A DNA stretch of 64,000 bases from Tubiluchus corallicola. Its lineage: Eukaryota; Priapulida; Priapulimorpha; Priapulimorphida; Tubiluchidae. This document shows, in pieces, positions 8,448-16,933 of this stretch (its first letter is position 1; each line of letters starts with the position of its first letter). The stretch is taken from NCBI GenBank assembly GCA_030141605.1, contig JAQGDQ010002369.1, positions 806,001-870,000 on the forward strand, given 5' to 3'. The notes below the pieces were generated by a model. It ran no database searches, was not told the origin of the DNA, and was given only the letters and a program-made list of their open reading frames with translations. The position numbers and the translations under genes were made by a program.

Positions 8448-8697
8448 ACCTGTCCACGTTCACGACACACGACCAAGAGTAGCCGTTGGAACAAGAGAAG
8501 TGCACCATGCCCCTGTGCATACAAGACCTTTTCATACTTCGGCACCAACTCATCGTAATGTGCATCATGTTCCTACTCATCCTGTCAGGCATCACGACTC
8601 GCGGTCTCGTATTCCTGTAGGTGAACGAATGCATCGTCCCCTTCCGTACCGCATCATCCACCATCCAGGAGGACCAGTGTTCATCCGACAAGCATGA
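8329..8697 (+). CDS. secreted histidine-rich protein
   Basis: ATG 8329 is 5 nt after GGAGG (the ATG four codons earlier would destroy that site's function). The signal peptide is MKLLALLLFMLLVPGIPMC, with a Cys that could be lipidated. The mature part of about 100 residues is rich in His, Pro, Arg and Val, with motifs such as VHVHD, VHHAPVHTRPFH and HPVRHHD. Free His pairs suggest binding of Zn, Cu or Ni in the periplasm or at the surface; this is inference. The motif R-x-R-[VI]-x-VG-x-R occurs twice in frame, and a third time in another frame just beyond the stop (8694-8753). Confidence 0.65.
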   Translation: MKLLALLLFMLLVPGIPMCLPGIGVPRPTVVINPSPTVVRPVHVHDTRPRVAVGTREVHHAPVHTRPFHTSAPTHRNVHHVPTHPVRHHDSRSRIPVGERMHRPLPYRIIHHPGGPVFIRQA

Positions 8698-8836
8698 GAA
8701 GCGATCATCAAAGAAGCGCCCCGAGAGTACCTGTCGGGCAGCGGAGGCGGTAATTTTTTTTGTTAAGTATTTTTTTTAATGACAAAAATACATACGACGA
8801 TAAAAATGTTGGCCGCTTAAAACTTAGAGAGGAATT

Positions 8837-10107
8837 ATGACTACAGTTGCATCTGTTGTTTCTCATGTTCCAGACTTTCTGGAGAAAAGACCTTCTCAAG
8901 AATTAGACTCCAAAATAGCAGCCCAACCATTTGATTTCGATGCTATCATGAGTAGTCTTCTAATGGGGCTGGATCAGCCTCATTGTTGTATTAGGATTTC
9001 GATCCCGTATTCAGTTTTTCAAGAGGTTACATTCGAAGAACTAAAGGAACTCGTTGTTCAGTCGATGGTGGAGAGAGGTTATTCCGGTCTAAAGATTAAC
9101 AAAGCTGTTTCCATTCTAGTGGAAAGTTACCTCCATTGCCTTGCCGACAGTCCGGTTAGAATTTGTGCAACTACCTTGGAGGCAGAAATTCCTGAACTTC
9201 TCAGGATTACATCTCCTGAATATTTCTTCCAACAACTCGAAGCAGCAAGAGAGGCAACGTCATTCGTTAACATTTTAGACTTGTCTCCAGCTAAGAGGGA
9301 TGATCATCTTGCTCAACTCTCCACTCTTTTAGCCTATTTGATGCGTGTTCAGGGACTTCTTTGGTACTTGGGGGACAACCAAACTTGCAAGCGCACATTA
9401 TGGATTATGCTTCAGCAGGACAAAAGGATGTAATGAGAGAGTTTCTTCCTACTGTTGTTAGCCATTTTTCTGATTTTTGCTCCCAGCTTAGAGTCATGGC
9501 CACAATGAAAATAGACAGCTGCATCCAAGAACTTCAAGAAAGAATTCATCTCGTAAAAACGTTGAAGTTAGTCTCGCCAGACCACACTGAAGATCAGGAA
9601 GCAATCGAATTAGCTCTATATGAGAACCATGTCCAGGGGTTTGATAATGCTACTATAAGAATTATCAGAGATGCCCAGCTTATTTCGATTGCCAGATTGA
9701 AAGCAGAAGGGAATAAAAATGCTGAATTATTATCTGTTTTGAACCAGGCTTTAAGCCGTCACCCTACCTGCACAACAAGAGATATACTAAAGGTGGAGGA
9801 TCCTTCAGATGTGATGACAGATCGATTTGTCAGTGAAGTTTGGGAATTCTTTACAGATAAAACAATTGAGGATCTGACCCTTCTTGTATTGGAAAATCTA
9901 GGGACGTCTGATTTTGATGACTTAGACAGTGCTTTGGAACTCATCGAGAAAAATTGCATGCAAGCATTGGACGCCGATGGAAAAAATGCCAGTGGAACGA
10001 TTATGCATGTCTATCAATTCCAAGAAGATGAAACTTGTCATCAGGCAATGACTAAGGTTCTTGGAATGAAATCTTTTGAAGAACTAATTGAATGGTGTGA
10101 GACATGA
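8837..10107 (+). pseudogene. hypothetical helical protein of about 420 aa, split by a frameshift at a G5 run
   Basis: ATG 8837 follows AGAGAGGA. The first frame runs 198 codons to 9433. A second frame, open from 9361 to 10107, carries on with a similar helical, soluble composition. Around GGGGG (9370-9374) the two frames join smoothly as LLWYLGGQPNLQ, so a single missing G explains the split. The combined protein has no signal peptide or membrane helix and I know no homologue. The stop overlaps the ATG of the zinc-ribbon gene (ATGA, 10104-10107), so translation is coupled, which suggests that the downstream half is expressed. Confidence 0.65.
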
Positions 10108-10433
10108 GGTGTTTTCACTGTCACAAAGAATATAAGCTTACTTTAGGAAAATTGGGGTTTCGTGAAACCTGCTCCCAGTGCGGCAGAGACTTGCATGTCT
10201 GCAAAAACTGCCGCCATTATATGCCAGGCAAGCCCAATGATTGCAATGTGCCTGGAACAGAGTCGGTCAAAGATCGGGAAGCGATGAATTTCTGCGAGGA
10301 TTTTTCCCCATTAAAAGACTCATCCAAACAGAAAGATTCTTCCTATCAAAAGGCAAAGGATCTTTTTGGCGAAGAAGTGGATAAGAAACCGAAATCGGGA
10401 AAAGACCGATTTGATTCTCTATTTGATGAATAA
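10104..10433 (+). CDS. zinc-ribbon protein
   Basis: 109 residues with regularly spaced cysteines: C3-x2-C6, C23-x2-C26, C33-x2-C36 and C47, plus a later Cys in NFCEDF. The stretch CKNCRHYMPGKPNDC followed by NFCEDF is typical of a widespread bacterial zinc-ribbon family of unknown function. The last 40 residues are charged and probably disordered. The start is coupled to the stop of the preceding gene by ATGA, and the next gene begins 13 bp downstream, so this is one operon. Confidence 0.85.
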   Translation: MRCFHCHKEYKLTLGKLGFRETCSQCGRDLHVCKNCRHYMPGKPNDCNVPGTESVKDREAMNFCEDFSPLKDSSKQKDSSYQKAKDLFGEEVDKKPKSGKDRFDSLFDE

Positions 10434-10445
10434 AAGGTAATCACT

Positions 10446-11280
10446 ATGGCAAGTACAGCTGCAGTCGCCGTTGTTGCTCCAAGTACAGCTGCGACTATCT
10501 TTGAAAGATTGAACAAAGAATATGAAGAAAAAAATCCAGCTCTTGAACAAGCTGTTACTGATGTTTGTGCATTTACTTTGGAACTCGACCGTTACAATGA
10601 AGGGCTAAATGCAAAACATGATCACGAGCTGCCTGATATTTCTGTACTAAAAGGAGATAGTGAAGTTTTTGCTAAACGGTTGGAGGAATTCAAAACAGTT
10701 TATAGAACGATGAAAGTATTCCAACAGACGCTTTGTCGTGCTAGAGAGGACTTCAATCGTTGCATTCCACCTGATATATTCGATACGATCCAATGGCTCA
10801 GTCCTGATTTGAAAACCCAAATCGAAGAGTTATATCATGCTGCTCTCCAGAGCCATCAGAGACTGATTTTGATGTGCGATCTCACAGGACAAGTTGCTCT
10901 GCTTAAAGATAAAATCACACACAATAACGATCATCCTCAACGGCAGATCCGTCAAAGAATCGAAATCATGGACACAGGAGGCAACCCCTCATCTTGCCCT
11001 GCAACAACTCTACATGAGAGCTCAAAGATACGTTACTTCCGATACTCTTGTCCTTGCACCTGCTGATCATAAACATAGGGACACTCCTGAAACAGTATCT
11101 GTCGATCACGATCGTGAAGAAGAACCTCTTGATGAACCGGTCGTTGTAGCCGCCGCCGGCGCTTCAGAAATGAAAGCTGCAGAATTAGACGGCAGTACAT
11201 CTGGTTCTAATGGAGGATCAGCTGCTGTAGGCAAGACGAAGAAGAAGAAAAAGAAGAAGAAAGGAAGTCCAGTCCAGTAG
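10446..11280 (+). pseudogene. hypothetical protein with lysine-rich tail, split by a frameshift
   Basis: ATG 10446 follows AAAGGT. The first frame gives 206 codons of helical protein and ends in unlikely sequence (PSSCPATTLHESS). The +1 frame, open to 11280, reads LALQQLYMRAQRY and then an acidic linker and a Lys-rich end (about ten Lys in a row broken by few others). A base skipped in the GGAGGCAACCCC region (10977-10989) joins the two. The A/T/V-rich N-terminus and low-complexity linkers resemble other chlamydial proteins. Function unknown; it is the third gene of the 8837-11280 operon. Confidence 0.6.
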
Positions 11281-11286
11281 GGAAAA

Positions 11287-11547
11287 CTAACTTTTTTGGC
11301 GATTAGCCCGAATCACATCGATAATGAGAAAAAGGATCAAAATAGGCAGATAAAATGCCTCTGGTTTGGAAAGAGTCAGCACATAAGGTGCAATCAAATA
11401 GACTAGAAATCCATCGATGATGAAAGTCGATATCGCCACTGTAATCGGGTTAAGTTTTATCCCTAAAAGACGGCGTGTCACAAAGTTCAGACCCCAGATC
11501 ACAAGGAATGTCCCAATCCACTCTAGAATATAAATAAATATATTCAT
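11287..11547 (-). CDS. small membrane protein, three hydrophobic segments
   Basis: 86 residues with hydrophobic segments at about 4-22, 35-57 and 62-80 and a basic C-terminus (RANRQKS). The ATG overlaps the stop of the upstream minus-strand gene by 4 nt (ATGA), so the two are coupled. The protein aligns by eye with its neighbour in the order of helices and in a basic loop after helix 1 (TRRLLGIKLNPIT versus SNWLLRKKVSKST), suggesting an old duplication. Function unknown. Confidence 0.7.
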   Translation of the reverse strand: MNIFIYILEWIGTFLVIWGLNFVTRRLLGIKLNPITVAISTFIIDGFLVYLIAPYVLTLSKPEAFYLPILILFLIIDVIRANRQKS

Positions 11548-11804
11548 TTTGATTTATTCTCCTGGATCCTATTCCAGATGAGATCGACCATGAGCCACAG
11601 AATTAGTGCAATCACATACTCTGCTACGACGACATCAAATCCCGCAATCCAGCTGATGATAGGCGCCATGATGACCAGAGCGATCCAAAAAGAAAGATAG
11701 CATGCCGTTGACTTTGAGACCTTTTTCCTTAATAGCCAGTTTGATATGCGTGTCCAGACCCCTGTGATGATCACTGCGATAATGATATCCCGAAAAAAGA
11801 TCAT
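11544..11804 (-). CDS. small membrane protein, paralogue of its downstream neighbour
   Basis: 86 residues with three hydrophobic segments and a charged tail (WNRIQENKSK). A strong GAGGAGAGGGA sits just before the ATG at 11804. It forms a two-gene operon with the next gene. A pair of similar short membrane proteins encoded together could form a heteromeric complex, as small multidrug-resistance or holin-like pairs do, but neither signature is visible and I make no functional call. Confidence 0.72.
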   Translation of the reverse strand: MIFFRDIIIAVIITGVWTRISNWLLRKKVSKSTACYLSFWIALVIMAPIISWIAGFDVVVAEYVIALILWLMVDLIWNRIQENKSK

Positions 11805-12019
11805 TCCCTCTCCTCTTTTCCCTTATAAATAATTGAAATAATTTTTAATCCAAAGAGAATTCTTTTAATTGCAATCAACCTGTATTCTTATAATAATATT
11901 CGCCATTAAACTGAAAAAAGTTATTTTAAACGGCAATTAATATTTCGAATCAAAAAGCTCTTTCTTCTCAGAAAGCGAAGACACATCTTCGTGAATCGAG
12001 CCATCAGATTCTTCAGAAG

Positions 12020-13405
12020 TTGCTCTTGTATCATAACCTACTTGAATCGGTCGAAAACCCCCACTTGGAAAAGGAAATCCTGGAACGAATCCGCGACATC
12101 CCCTCCCATCATTCTCCTGAAGAAGTTTTAGAAAAACTGAGAGATAAAGAAGGGACCAAAGAGATCATCCGTGAGTTCCTTGAACACTCTCAGAGAAAGG
12201 AACCTAAAACACCTGTAGAAAAATCAGTTAAAATTCCCCAAGAAGAGAAGGTTGTTGCAGAGTCCATCTCGATTGAAGATTCGAAAATCCACCCTTTCGA
12301 TCTATTTTTCCGTGATGAAATCTCCCAACTTAAAAATCTTGACGAACTCTATCAATACATTTCCCAAAGAAGATCAGAGATTGCCGACCAGAAGACTCAT
12401 TTCTCTCCTTTGGTTGAAAAGCTTAAGGCCATCTACTCCGATTTCCATACCTTGTTCCAAGAGACTCATCAAATGGGATCGCTCAAGCCGGTTGCAGAAG
12501 GAGCTGGGGCCGCCTATTTTCTCTATAATGAAAAAGGAAAACCAAAGTTCATCGTAAAGCCGGTCGATGAAGACATTTTCTGTTTGAATAACCGTAAAGG
12601 CTACGTCAGTATCCAGACTGGATACCGTACAAGGAAATGGGTTCCGGTATACAGAAGCGCACAGACCGATGTTCTTTGCTATGAAGTGGCGCAAATCATC
12701 AATACTTCGACCATCACTCCGAAAACGAGCATGGCGATTGTCAATGATGAGGGATTCTATGACCTTACCGAACGCGTTGGTCATGCATATAAGGACGGGC
12801 TCATTACCAAGGGCGGTCATCCCGACAAAGAAAAGCTCTGTTCCATCCAGGAATACATTGAAGATTCAAAAGACCTGTTCGAAGTATTGAACCGTTTTCA
12901 GCATATGAAGCTCTCTGACAAGGAAATCAAACATGCTTTTGATCAGACGGATTTTGAAGAGGCAAATCTCTTTTTGTGGACGACCTACGATACTGATGGC
13001 CATTTTGGAAACTTCCGCGTCTATGTTAAAGGAGTCGACCCTTTAGGAAGAGAAATCCTTGGAATCAAAAAAGTCGATAATGGCCTCGCTTTTCCTGAGA
13101 AGAATGAGCAGCTCCGCAATGGTCTGGTCCATCTTCCGAATGCCAAGCGGCCTCTTTCAGATTCAGCAAAAGAGAAAATCAGAAATATCGATGTGAATGC
13201 TATTGTGAACCGGCTTCGTTTTTATGAAATGGACGAATGCGTCGATGCCTTTGTCGAAAGGATCGGGATTCTTAAAGAACTTGCTGAAAGAGATGGAATG
13301 AGCATTTATGAGATCAATTATCGAATGGGCCTCATCGGAAAAGGAGAGGTTGGAAAAAGCCTTGCCCTTTCCCCTATTCCACTGAAAGAATTAAAAAAAA
13401 GGTGA
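12020..13405 (+). CDS. PI4-kinase type II-like lipid kinase, candidate host-directed effector
   Basis: 461 residues from TTG 12020. The frame stays open upstream to about 11930 with protein-like residues (NQKALSSQKAKTHLRES), so the true start may be a rare codon further up. The N-terminal 150 residues are helical. The kinase-like part follows: a Gly/Ala-rich loop EGAGAAYF (160-167), FIVKPVDED with the ATP-binding Lys180, a helix around residue 220, the catalytic segment TDGHFGN (325-331) and the metal-binding VDNGLAFP (352-359). The last two match type II phosphatidylinositol 4-kinases most closely. Bacterial members of this fold include Legionella-type effectors that act on host phosphoinositides. 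There is no signal peptide, which fits type III secretion. Activity is inferred only. Confidence 0.7.
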   Translation: MLLYHNLLESVENPHLEKEILERIRDIPSHHSPEEVLEKLRDKEGTKEIIREFLEHSQRKEPKTPVEKSVKIPQEEKVVAESISIEDSKIHPFDLFFRDEISQLKNLDELYQYISQRRSEIADQKTHFSPLVEKLKAIYSDFHTLFQETHQMGSLKPVAEGAGAAYFLYNEKGKPKFIVKPVDEDIFCLNNRKGYVSIQTGYRTRKWVPVYRSAQTDVLCYEVAQIINTSTITPKTSMAIVNDEGFYDLTERVGHAYKDGLITKGGHPDKEKLCSIQEYIEDSKDLFEVLNRFQHMKLSDKEIKHAFDQTDFEEANLFLWTTYDTDGHFGNFRVYVKGVDPLGREILGIKKVDNGLAFPEKNEQLRNGLVHLPNAKRPLSDSAKEKIRNIDVNAIVNRLRFYEMDECVDAFVERIGILKELAERDGMSIYEINYRMGLIGKGEVGKSLALSPIPLKELKKR

Positions 13406-13423
13406 AACACCTTAAGGTGAACA

Positions 13424-13762
13424 ATGAAGGCTTCTAAAGGTTTGTTTTTGGGCTTCTGCCTATTTGCAGTTTTTTCCCTTACCTCTTTAAGCATCAATTT
13501 AATGCAAGGAGACCCTATGAAACTCGTCAACAAAGATACTAAAGACGTTGTTATTGAATTCACAGATTCCAAAATCATTTTCCACGATCGGTTTTTAGAA
13601 GCTGAAATGTCCGAGAACGGAATCACAGTCCCGCCTGCTCTTCAAAAAGAGTATGGGAATAAAGAAATCGTTTTTGTCGAAGATGCCGAATTCTTAAAGG
13701 CGTTCAAAGAAATCTATTATCCTTCCAGCATGAACTCGAACGTCTTCCAGTGGGAAGACTAA
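13424..13762 (+). CDS. secreted hypothetical protein, 112 aa
   Basis: ATG 13424 follows TAAGGTGA. The N-terminal 25 residues are a signal peptide or membrane anchor (LFLGFCLFAVFSLTSL). The mature part is a small acidic domain with alternating strands, ending in NVFQWED. It lies 18 bp after the PI4K-like gene and could be co-transcribed with it. An internal ATG at 13517, preceded by AAGGAGA, could produce a shorter cytosolic form without the signal; the SD there is better than the one at 13424. No family recognised. Confidence 0.65.
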   Translation: MKASKGLFLGFCLFAVFSLTSLSINLMQGDPMKLVNKDTKDVVIEFTDSKIIFHDRFLEAEMSENGITVPPALQKEYGNKEIVFVEDAEFLKAFKEIYYPSSMNSNVFQWED

Positions 13763-13766
13763 GACT

Positions 13767-15140
13767 CTAATAAACCCCTAACAGATCCAATAGAATTAAG
13801 ATGATCAGGATAGGCGCCGTAAACTTGATCGTAATTTGGAAATAACGCGCCAGGATCGGTCTTGCATGATGGAACATCTCTTCTTCCATTCTGAGATTGT
13901 CAAAAGCTTCTCTCATTCCCCATCGCCAGCCCACTAGTAGAACAGCCAGTAACCCTCCGATCGGAACAAGGATGTTGACCGATACAAAGGAAATGACCGT
14001 GTAAAAAGTGGCCCCGAATACTTTGACATCTTTCCATAGGTTGAAAGAAAGAGCTGTAGGGATTCCCAGTAAGAAAGCAACCCCGCTGCTGACAACGACT
14101 GCTTTCTTTCTTTTCCAACCCCGTTCATCGATCAAATAAGAGATCACAGGCTCTAGGGCAGAAATTTCAGAAGTCAGTGCTGCCAGAGTGACCAGAACGA
14201 AGAAGAGAACAGCCAGACCCCATCCCCAAGAAAGCTGACTGAAGACAATAGGAAGGGTCTCAAAAATCAATGCAGGCCCTGCTTCGGGCTTCAATCCTAC
14301 GGAAAAGACGATGCAAAAGACAGCAACACCTACTAAAAGAGAGATCGCTGTATTCAATAATACAACAGGAATGACGCTTTTGGGAATATCCTCCCTTCGG
14401 GAAAGATAACTACCATAAGTCACCATCGTCCCTTGTCCCAAGCTCAAAGTGAAGAAGGCCTGCCCCAATGCGAGGACAATCGCAGCCGGGGTGAGACTTT
14501 TAAAATCGGGAGCAAAAAGAAATTTCAAAGCCTTGAAAGAAGAAGGAAGAGTCAGACCTTTGATCACTAAAACGATCAAGACCAGTATGAGTAGGGGCAT
14601 CATGATTTTGCTCCCCATTTCGATCCCCTTTCTTACTCCTGAGATCAGAACCAGAACGCAAAGAATCATAAAAATAAAATGAAATCCAACACACCACCAG
14701 GCCGATCCGCTGAGAGCCTGAAAATGATGCAAAGCATCCTGGGCAGAAGTAAAATGGGTAAGATTCCCTTTCAATGCCTGGAAGAGATATCCAAGCGTCC
14801 AGCCCGCAATCACACTGTAAAATGAGCTGATGATGAAACCGGTGAATATGGTGAGATATCCTCCCCATCCCCACTTGCGGCTCCTTCCCAATAACCGGAA
14901 CGATCCATAAGGGCTTGACTGGGCTGTTCTCCCCACGAGGATTTCAGAGACCAGGACGGGAAAGCCGATCAGAAGAAGACAGAATAGATAAAGGAGAATG
15001 AATGCCGCTCCCCCATTTTCCCCCACAATATAAGGGAAACGCCAGATGCTGCCGAGTCCGACAGCTGACCCCAGGGCTGCAAAGATGAATCCTATGCGCG
15101 ATTTCCAATTTTCCCGTTCGACGTATTCTTTTTCTTTCAT
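13767..15140 (-). CDS. sodium:neurotransmitter symporter family amino acid transporter
   Basis: About 457 residues and 11-12 membrane helices. The first helix has GSAVGLGSIWRFPYIVGENG, the Na+ and substrate-binding signature of the NSS/SNF family (LeuT, MhsT, TnaT). Helix 6 region SLGQGTMVTYGSYL is also typical. It imports an amino acid with sodium; C. trachomatis has one such gene (CT231). ATG 15140 has AGGT 4 nt upstream and is preferred to TTG 15161. It ends 4 bp from the stop of the convergent secreted-protein gene. Confidence 0.92.
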   Translation of the reverse strand: MKEKEYVERENWKSRIGFIFAALGSAVGLGSIWRFPYIVGENGGAAFILLYLFCLLLIGFPVLVSEILVGRTAQSSPYGSFRLLGRSRKWGWGGYLTIFTGFIISSFYSVIAGWTLGYLFQALKGNLTHFTSAQDALHHFQALSGSAWWCVGFHFIFMILCVLVLISGVRKGIEMGSKIMMPLLILVLIVLVIKGLTLPSSFKALKFLFAPDFKSLTPAAIVLALGQAFFTLSLGQGTMVTYGSYLSRREDIPKSVIPVVLLNTAISLLVGVAVFCIVFSVGLKPEAGPALIFETLPIVFSQLSWGWGLAVLFFVLVTLAALTSEISALEPVISYLIDERGWKRKKAVVVSSGVAFLLGIPTALSFNLWKDVKVFGATFYTVISFVSVNILVPIGGLLAVLLVGWRWGMREAFDNLRMEEEMFHHARPILARYFQITIKFTAPILIILILLDLLGVY

Positions 15141-15217
15141 TTTACCTATAGGAATTTTCAAAAATCGTAACCAATCGATCAGTAAAAATAAATGTCTAAT
15201 TTTTCTTAGATATTGTA

Positions 15218-15682
15218 GTGAAAGAGATGAGGGATATAATCGAGTCGATGAAAACCCAGGAATTGAGCTTTTTTTCTCCCGACTCGACTGAGGCTTCAGA
15301 CCTTCCTTTGTTCCTCGCTCCGGTCACCGCCGGCTTCCCCTCACCTGCCGAGGATTTCATGGAGCAAAGGCTCGATCTCAACCAGCATCTCATCGAGCAT
15401 CCGGCTGCTACTTTTTTTGTCAGGGTGGAAGGAGATTCGATGCGCGATGCCGGTATTTTGCGCGGTGATATTCTCATCGTCGACCGGGCCCTCCGCCCTT
15501 CGAGTGGAAAGATCATTATCGCTGTCATCAATGGAGAGTTCACCGTTAAACGGATCCGGATTCAAAATAAAACAATTTTTTTAGAACCGCAAAATCCCAA
15601 ATACCCTTCCATAGAGATCGATCCCGAATCCGACTTTCAAATCTGGGGAATCGTCACCTACATTATTCACAAAGCAATTTAG
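15218..15682 (+). CDS. umuD: UmuD-like LexA-family protease, DNA polymerase V subunit
   Basis: Up to 154 residues from GTG 15218; ATG 15227 or 15248 would give 151 or 144, the usual UmuD length. A cleavage region AG near GFPSPAED precedes the catalytic core: VEGDSMRDAGI carries the nucleophile Ser and NGEFTVKRI the general-base Lys. UmuD self-cleaves on RecA filaments and then joins UmuC to form Pol V, which copies damaged DNA. The umuC gene starts 3 bp after its stop. No LexA or SOS box of either the CTGT-N8-ACAG or GAAC-N4-GTTC kind is seen upstream. Confidence 0.93.
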   Translation: MKEMRDIIESMKTQELSFFSPDSTEASDLPLFLAPVTAGFPSPAEDFMEQRLDLNQHLIEHPAATFFVRVEGDSMRDAGILRGDILIVDRALRPSSGKIIIAVINGEFTVKRIRIQNKTIFLEPQNPKYPSIEIDPESDFQIWGIVTYIIHKAI

Positions 15683-15685
15683 ACA

Positions 15686-16933
15686 GTGTTTGCACTAATC
15701 GATTGTAATAATTTTTACGCATCATGCGAGGAAGTATTTAATCCCAAGTTGAAGGGGAAACCACTTCTTGTTCTGTCCAATAATGATGGATGCGTGATCG
15801 CCCGATCGAAAGAGGCCAAAGAGATGGGCATCCCGATGGGGGCCCCGGCCTTTGAATACAAAAAACAGATCGAAGGAGGGCTGCTTCTCGCCTTTGCCTG
15901 CAATTTTACCCTTTATGGAGATATGTCCGACAGGGTCATGACGACACTGGAAACCTTTGGGCTTGAAATGGAGATCTATTCGATCGATGAAGCTTTCCTC
16001 CAATTATTGAAGGACTCGGAAGAAGGCCATCTTCGCCTGGGCTGGCAAATTCGGAAAAAGGTCGATCAATGGACGGGTCTTCCCATATCAGTAGGAATTG
16101 CCCCAACAAAAACTCTGGCTAAAGTAGCCAATCATAGGGCGAAAAAACAAAAGGGAGTGGATGTCCTTACCGATCCGGAAAAGATCCAAAAAGTGTTGAC
16201 TACTTTGGACGTCGAAGAAGTTTGGGGAATTGGCCGAAGGCTTGCCAAACGCCTGCGAAAGAAAGGAATTTTCACAGCAGGACAGCTAGCCTCTTCCGAT
16301 GATCAGTGGATCCGCAAAGAGTTCAGCGTGATGACGCTCCGAACAGCCATGGAGCTTCGAGGAGTAAGCTGCTTTCCATGTGATGAGGTTCCCGAGGTAA
16401 AGAAGTCGATCCTCTGCTCCCATACTTTTCGCAATCCGATCGACAATAAACCAGATCTGATTCAGGCAGTTGCTGATTTCACAACGATCGCTGCAGAAAA
16501 ATTGCGCAAACAAAACAGTCTGGCTCCAATGATCTCAGTATTCATTGCCACCAGTCCCTTTCGAGACAATTATTACTCCAATAGCAGCCACTTTACCCTT
16601 CCCATTCCCTCTTCCTATACGCCGGAGCTCATCACTTATGCACGCCAGGCGCTCGATACGATCTATCGTTCTGAATATTCCTACAAAAGAGCAGGCGTCC
16701 AGTTCATCGATCTCGTAGATGCGACGGCTCTGCAAATGGACTTTTGGGACAAAGGCAAAGACTTCGAAAAGAAAAAAAGGCTGATGGAAACGATCGACAA
16801 GATCAATGTTCGGTATGACAAACTCGCAGTGCATTCAGCATCATTGGGCATACAGCAAAAATGGAAGTATGTGCGCTCCCGTACTTCCCCCCGCTTCACA
16901 ACAGACTGGAACGAACTCTTAAAAGTAAGATAA
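15686..16933 (+). CDS. umuC: UmuC, Y-family DNA polymerase V catalytic subunit
   Basis: 415 residues from GTG 15686. Palm motif FALIDCNNFYASCEEVFNP, then SNNDGCVIARS, and the catalytic YSIDEAFL. The helix-hairpin-helix region VWGIGRRLAKRL follows, then the little-finger domain. The C-terminal part, including LGIQQKWKYVRSRTSPRFTTDW, is as in E. coli UmuC. Length is normal. It performs translesion synthesis with the UmuD' dimer encoded just upstream. Its 3' end overlaps the convergent dehydrogenase gene by 15 bp. Confidence 0.95.
   Translation: MFALIDCNNFYASCEEVFNPKLKGKPLLVLSNNDGCVIARSKEAKEMGIPMGAPAFEYKKQIEGGLLLAFACNFTLYGDMSDRVMTTLETFGLEMEIYSIDEAFLQLLKDSEEGHLRLGWQIRKKVDQWTGLPISVGIAPTKTLAKVANHRAKKQKGVDVLTDPEKIQKVLTTLDVEEVWGIGRRLAKRLRKKGIFTAGQLASSDDQWIRKEFSVMTLRTAMELRGVSCFPCDEVPEVKKSILCSHTFRNPIDNKPDLIQAVADFTTIAAEKLRKQNSLAPMISVFIATSPFRDNYYSNSSHFTLPIPSSYTPELITYARQALDTIYRSEYSYKRAGVQFIDLVDATALQMDFWDKGKDFEKKKRLMETIDKINVRYDKLAVHSASLGIQQKWKYVRSRTSPRFTTDWNELLKVR

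Noticed and set aside
8284-8691. Minus-strand 135-codon frame rich in Met, Ser, Arg and His
   Set aside because: It is the shadow of the histidine-rich gene on the plus strand; it has no SD and its composition is the mirror of His codons.
8711-8760. Rho-independent terminator after the histidine-rich gene
   Set aside because: GCCCCGA...TCGGGC pairs imperfectly and the T-run is not adjacent to the stem; a third coding repeat explains these bases as well.
11287-11804. Small multidrug-resistance pump pair
   Set aside because: Two short membrane proteins in tandem suggest it, but the conserved Glu in helix 1 and four-helix layout are missing.
15160-15217. SOS box upstream of umuD
   Set aside because: Neither an E. 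coli-type nor a Gram-positive-type LexA site is present; chlamydiae generally lack LexA.
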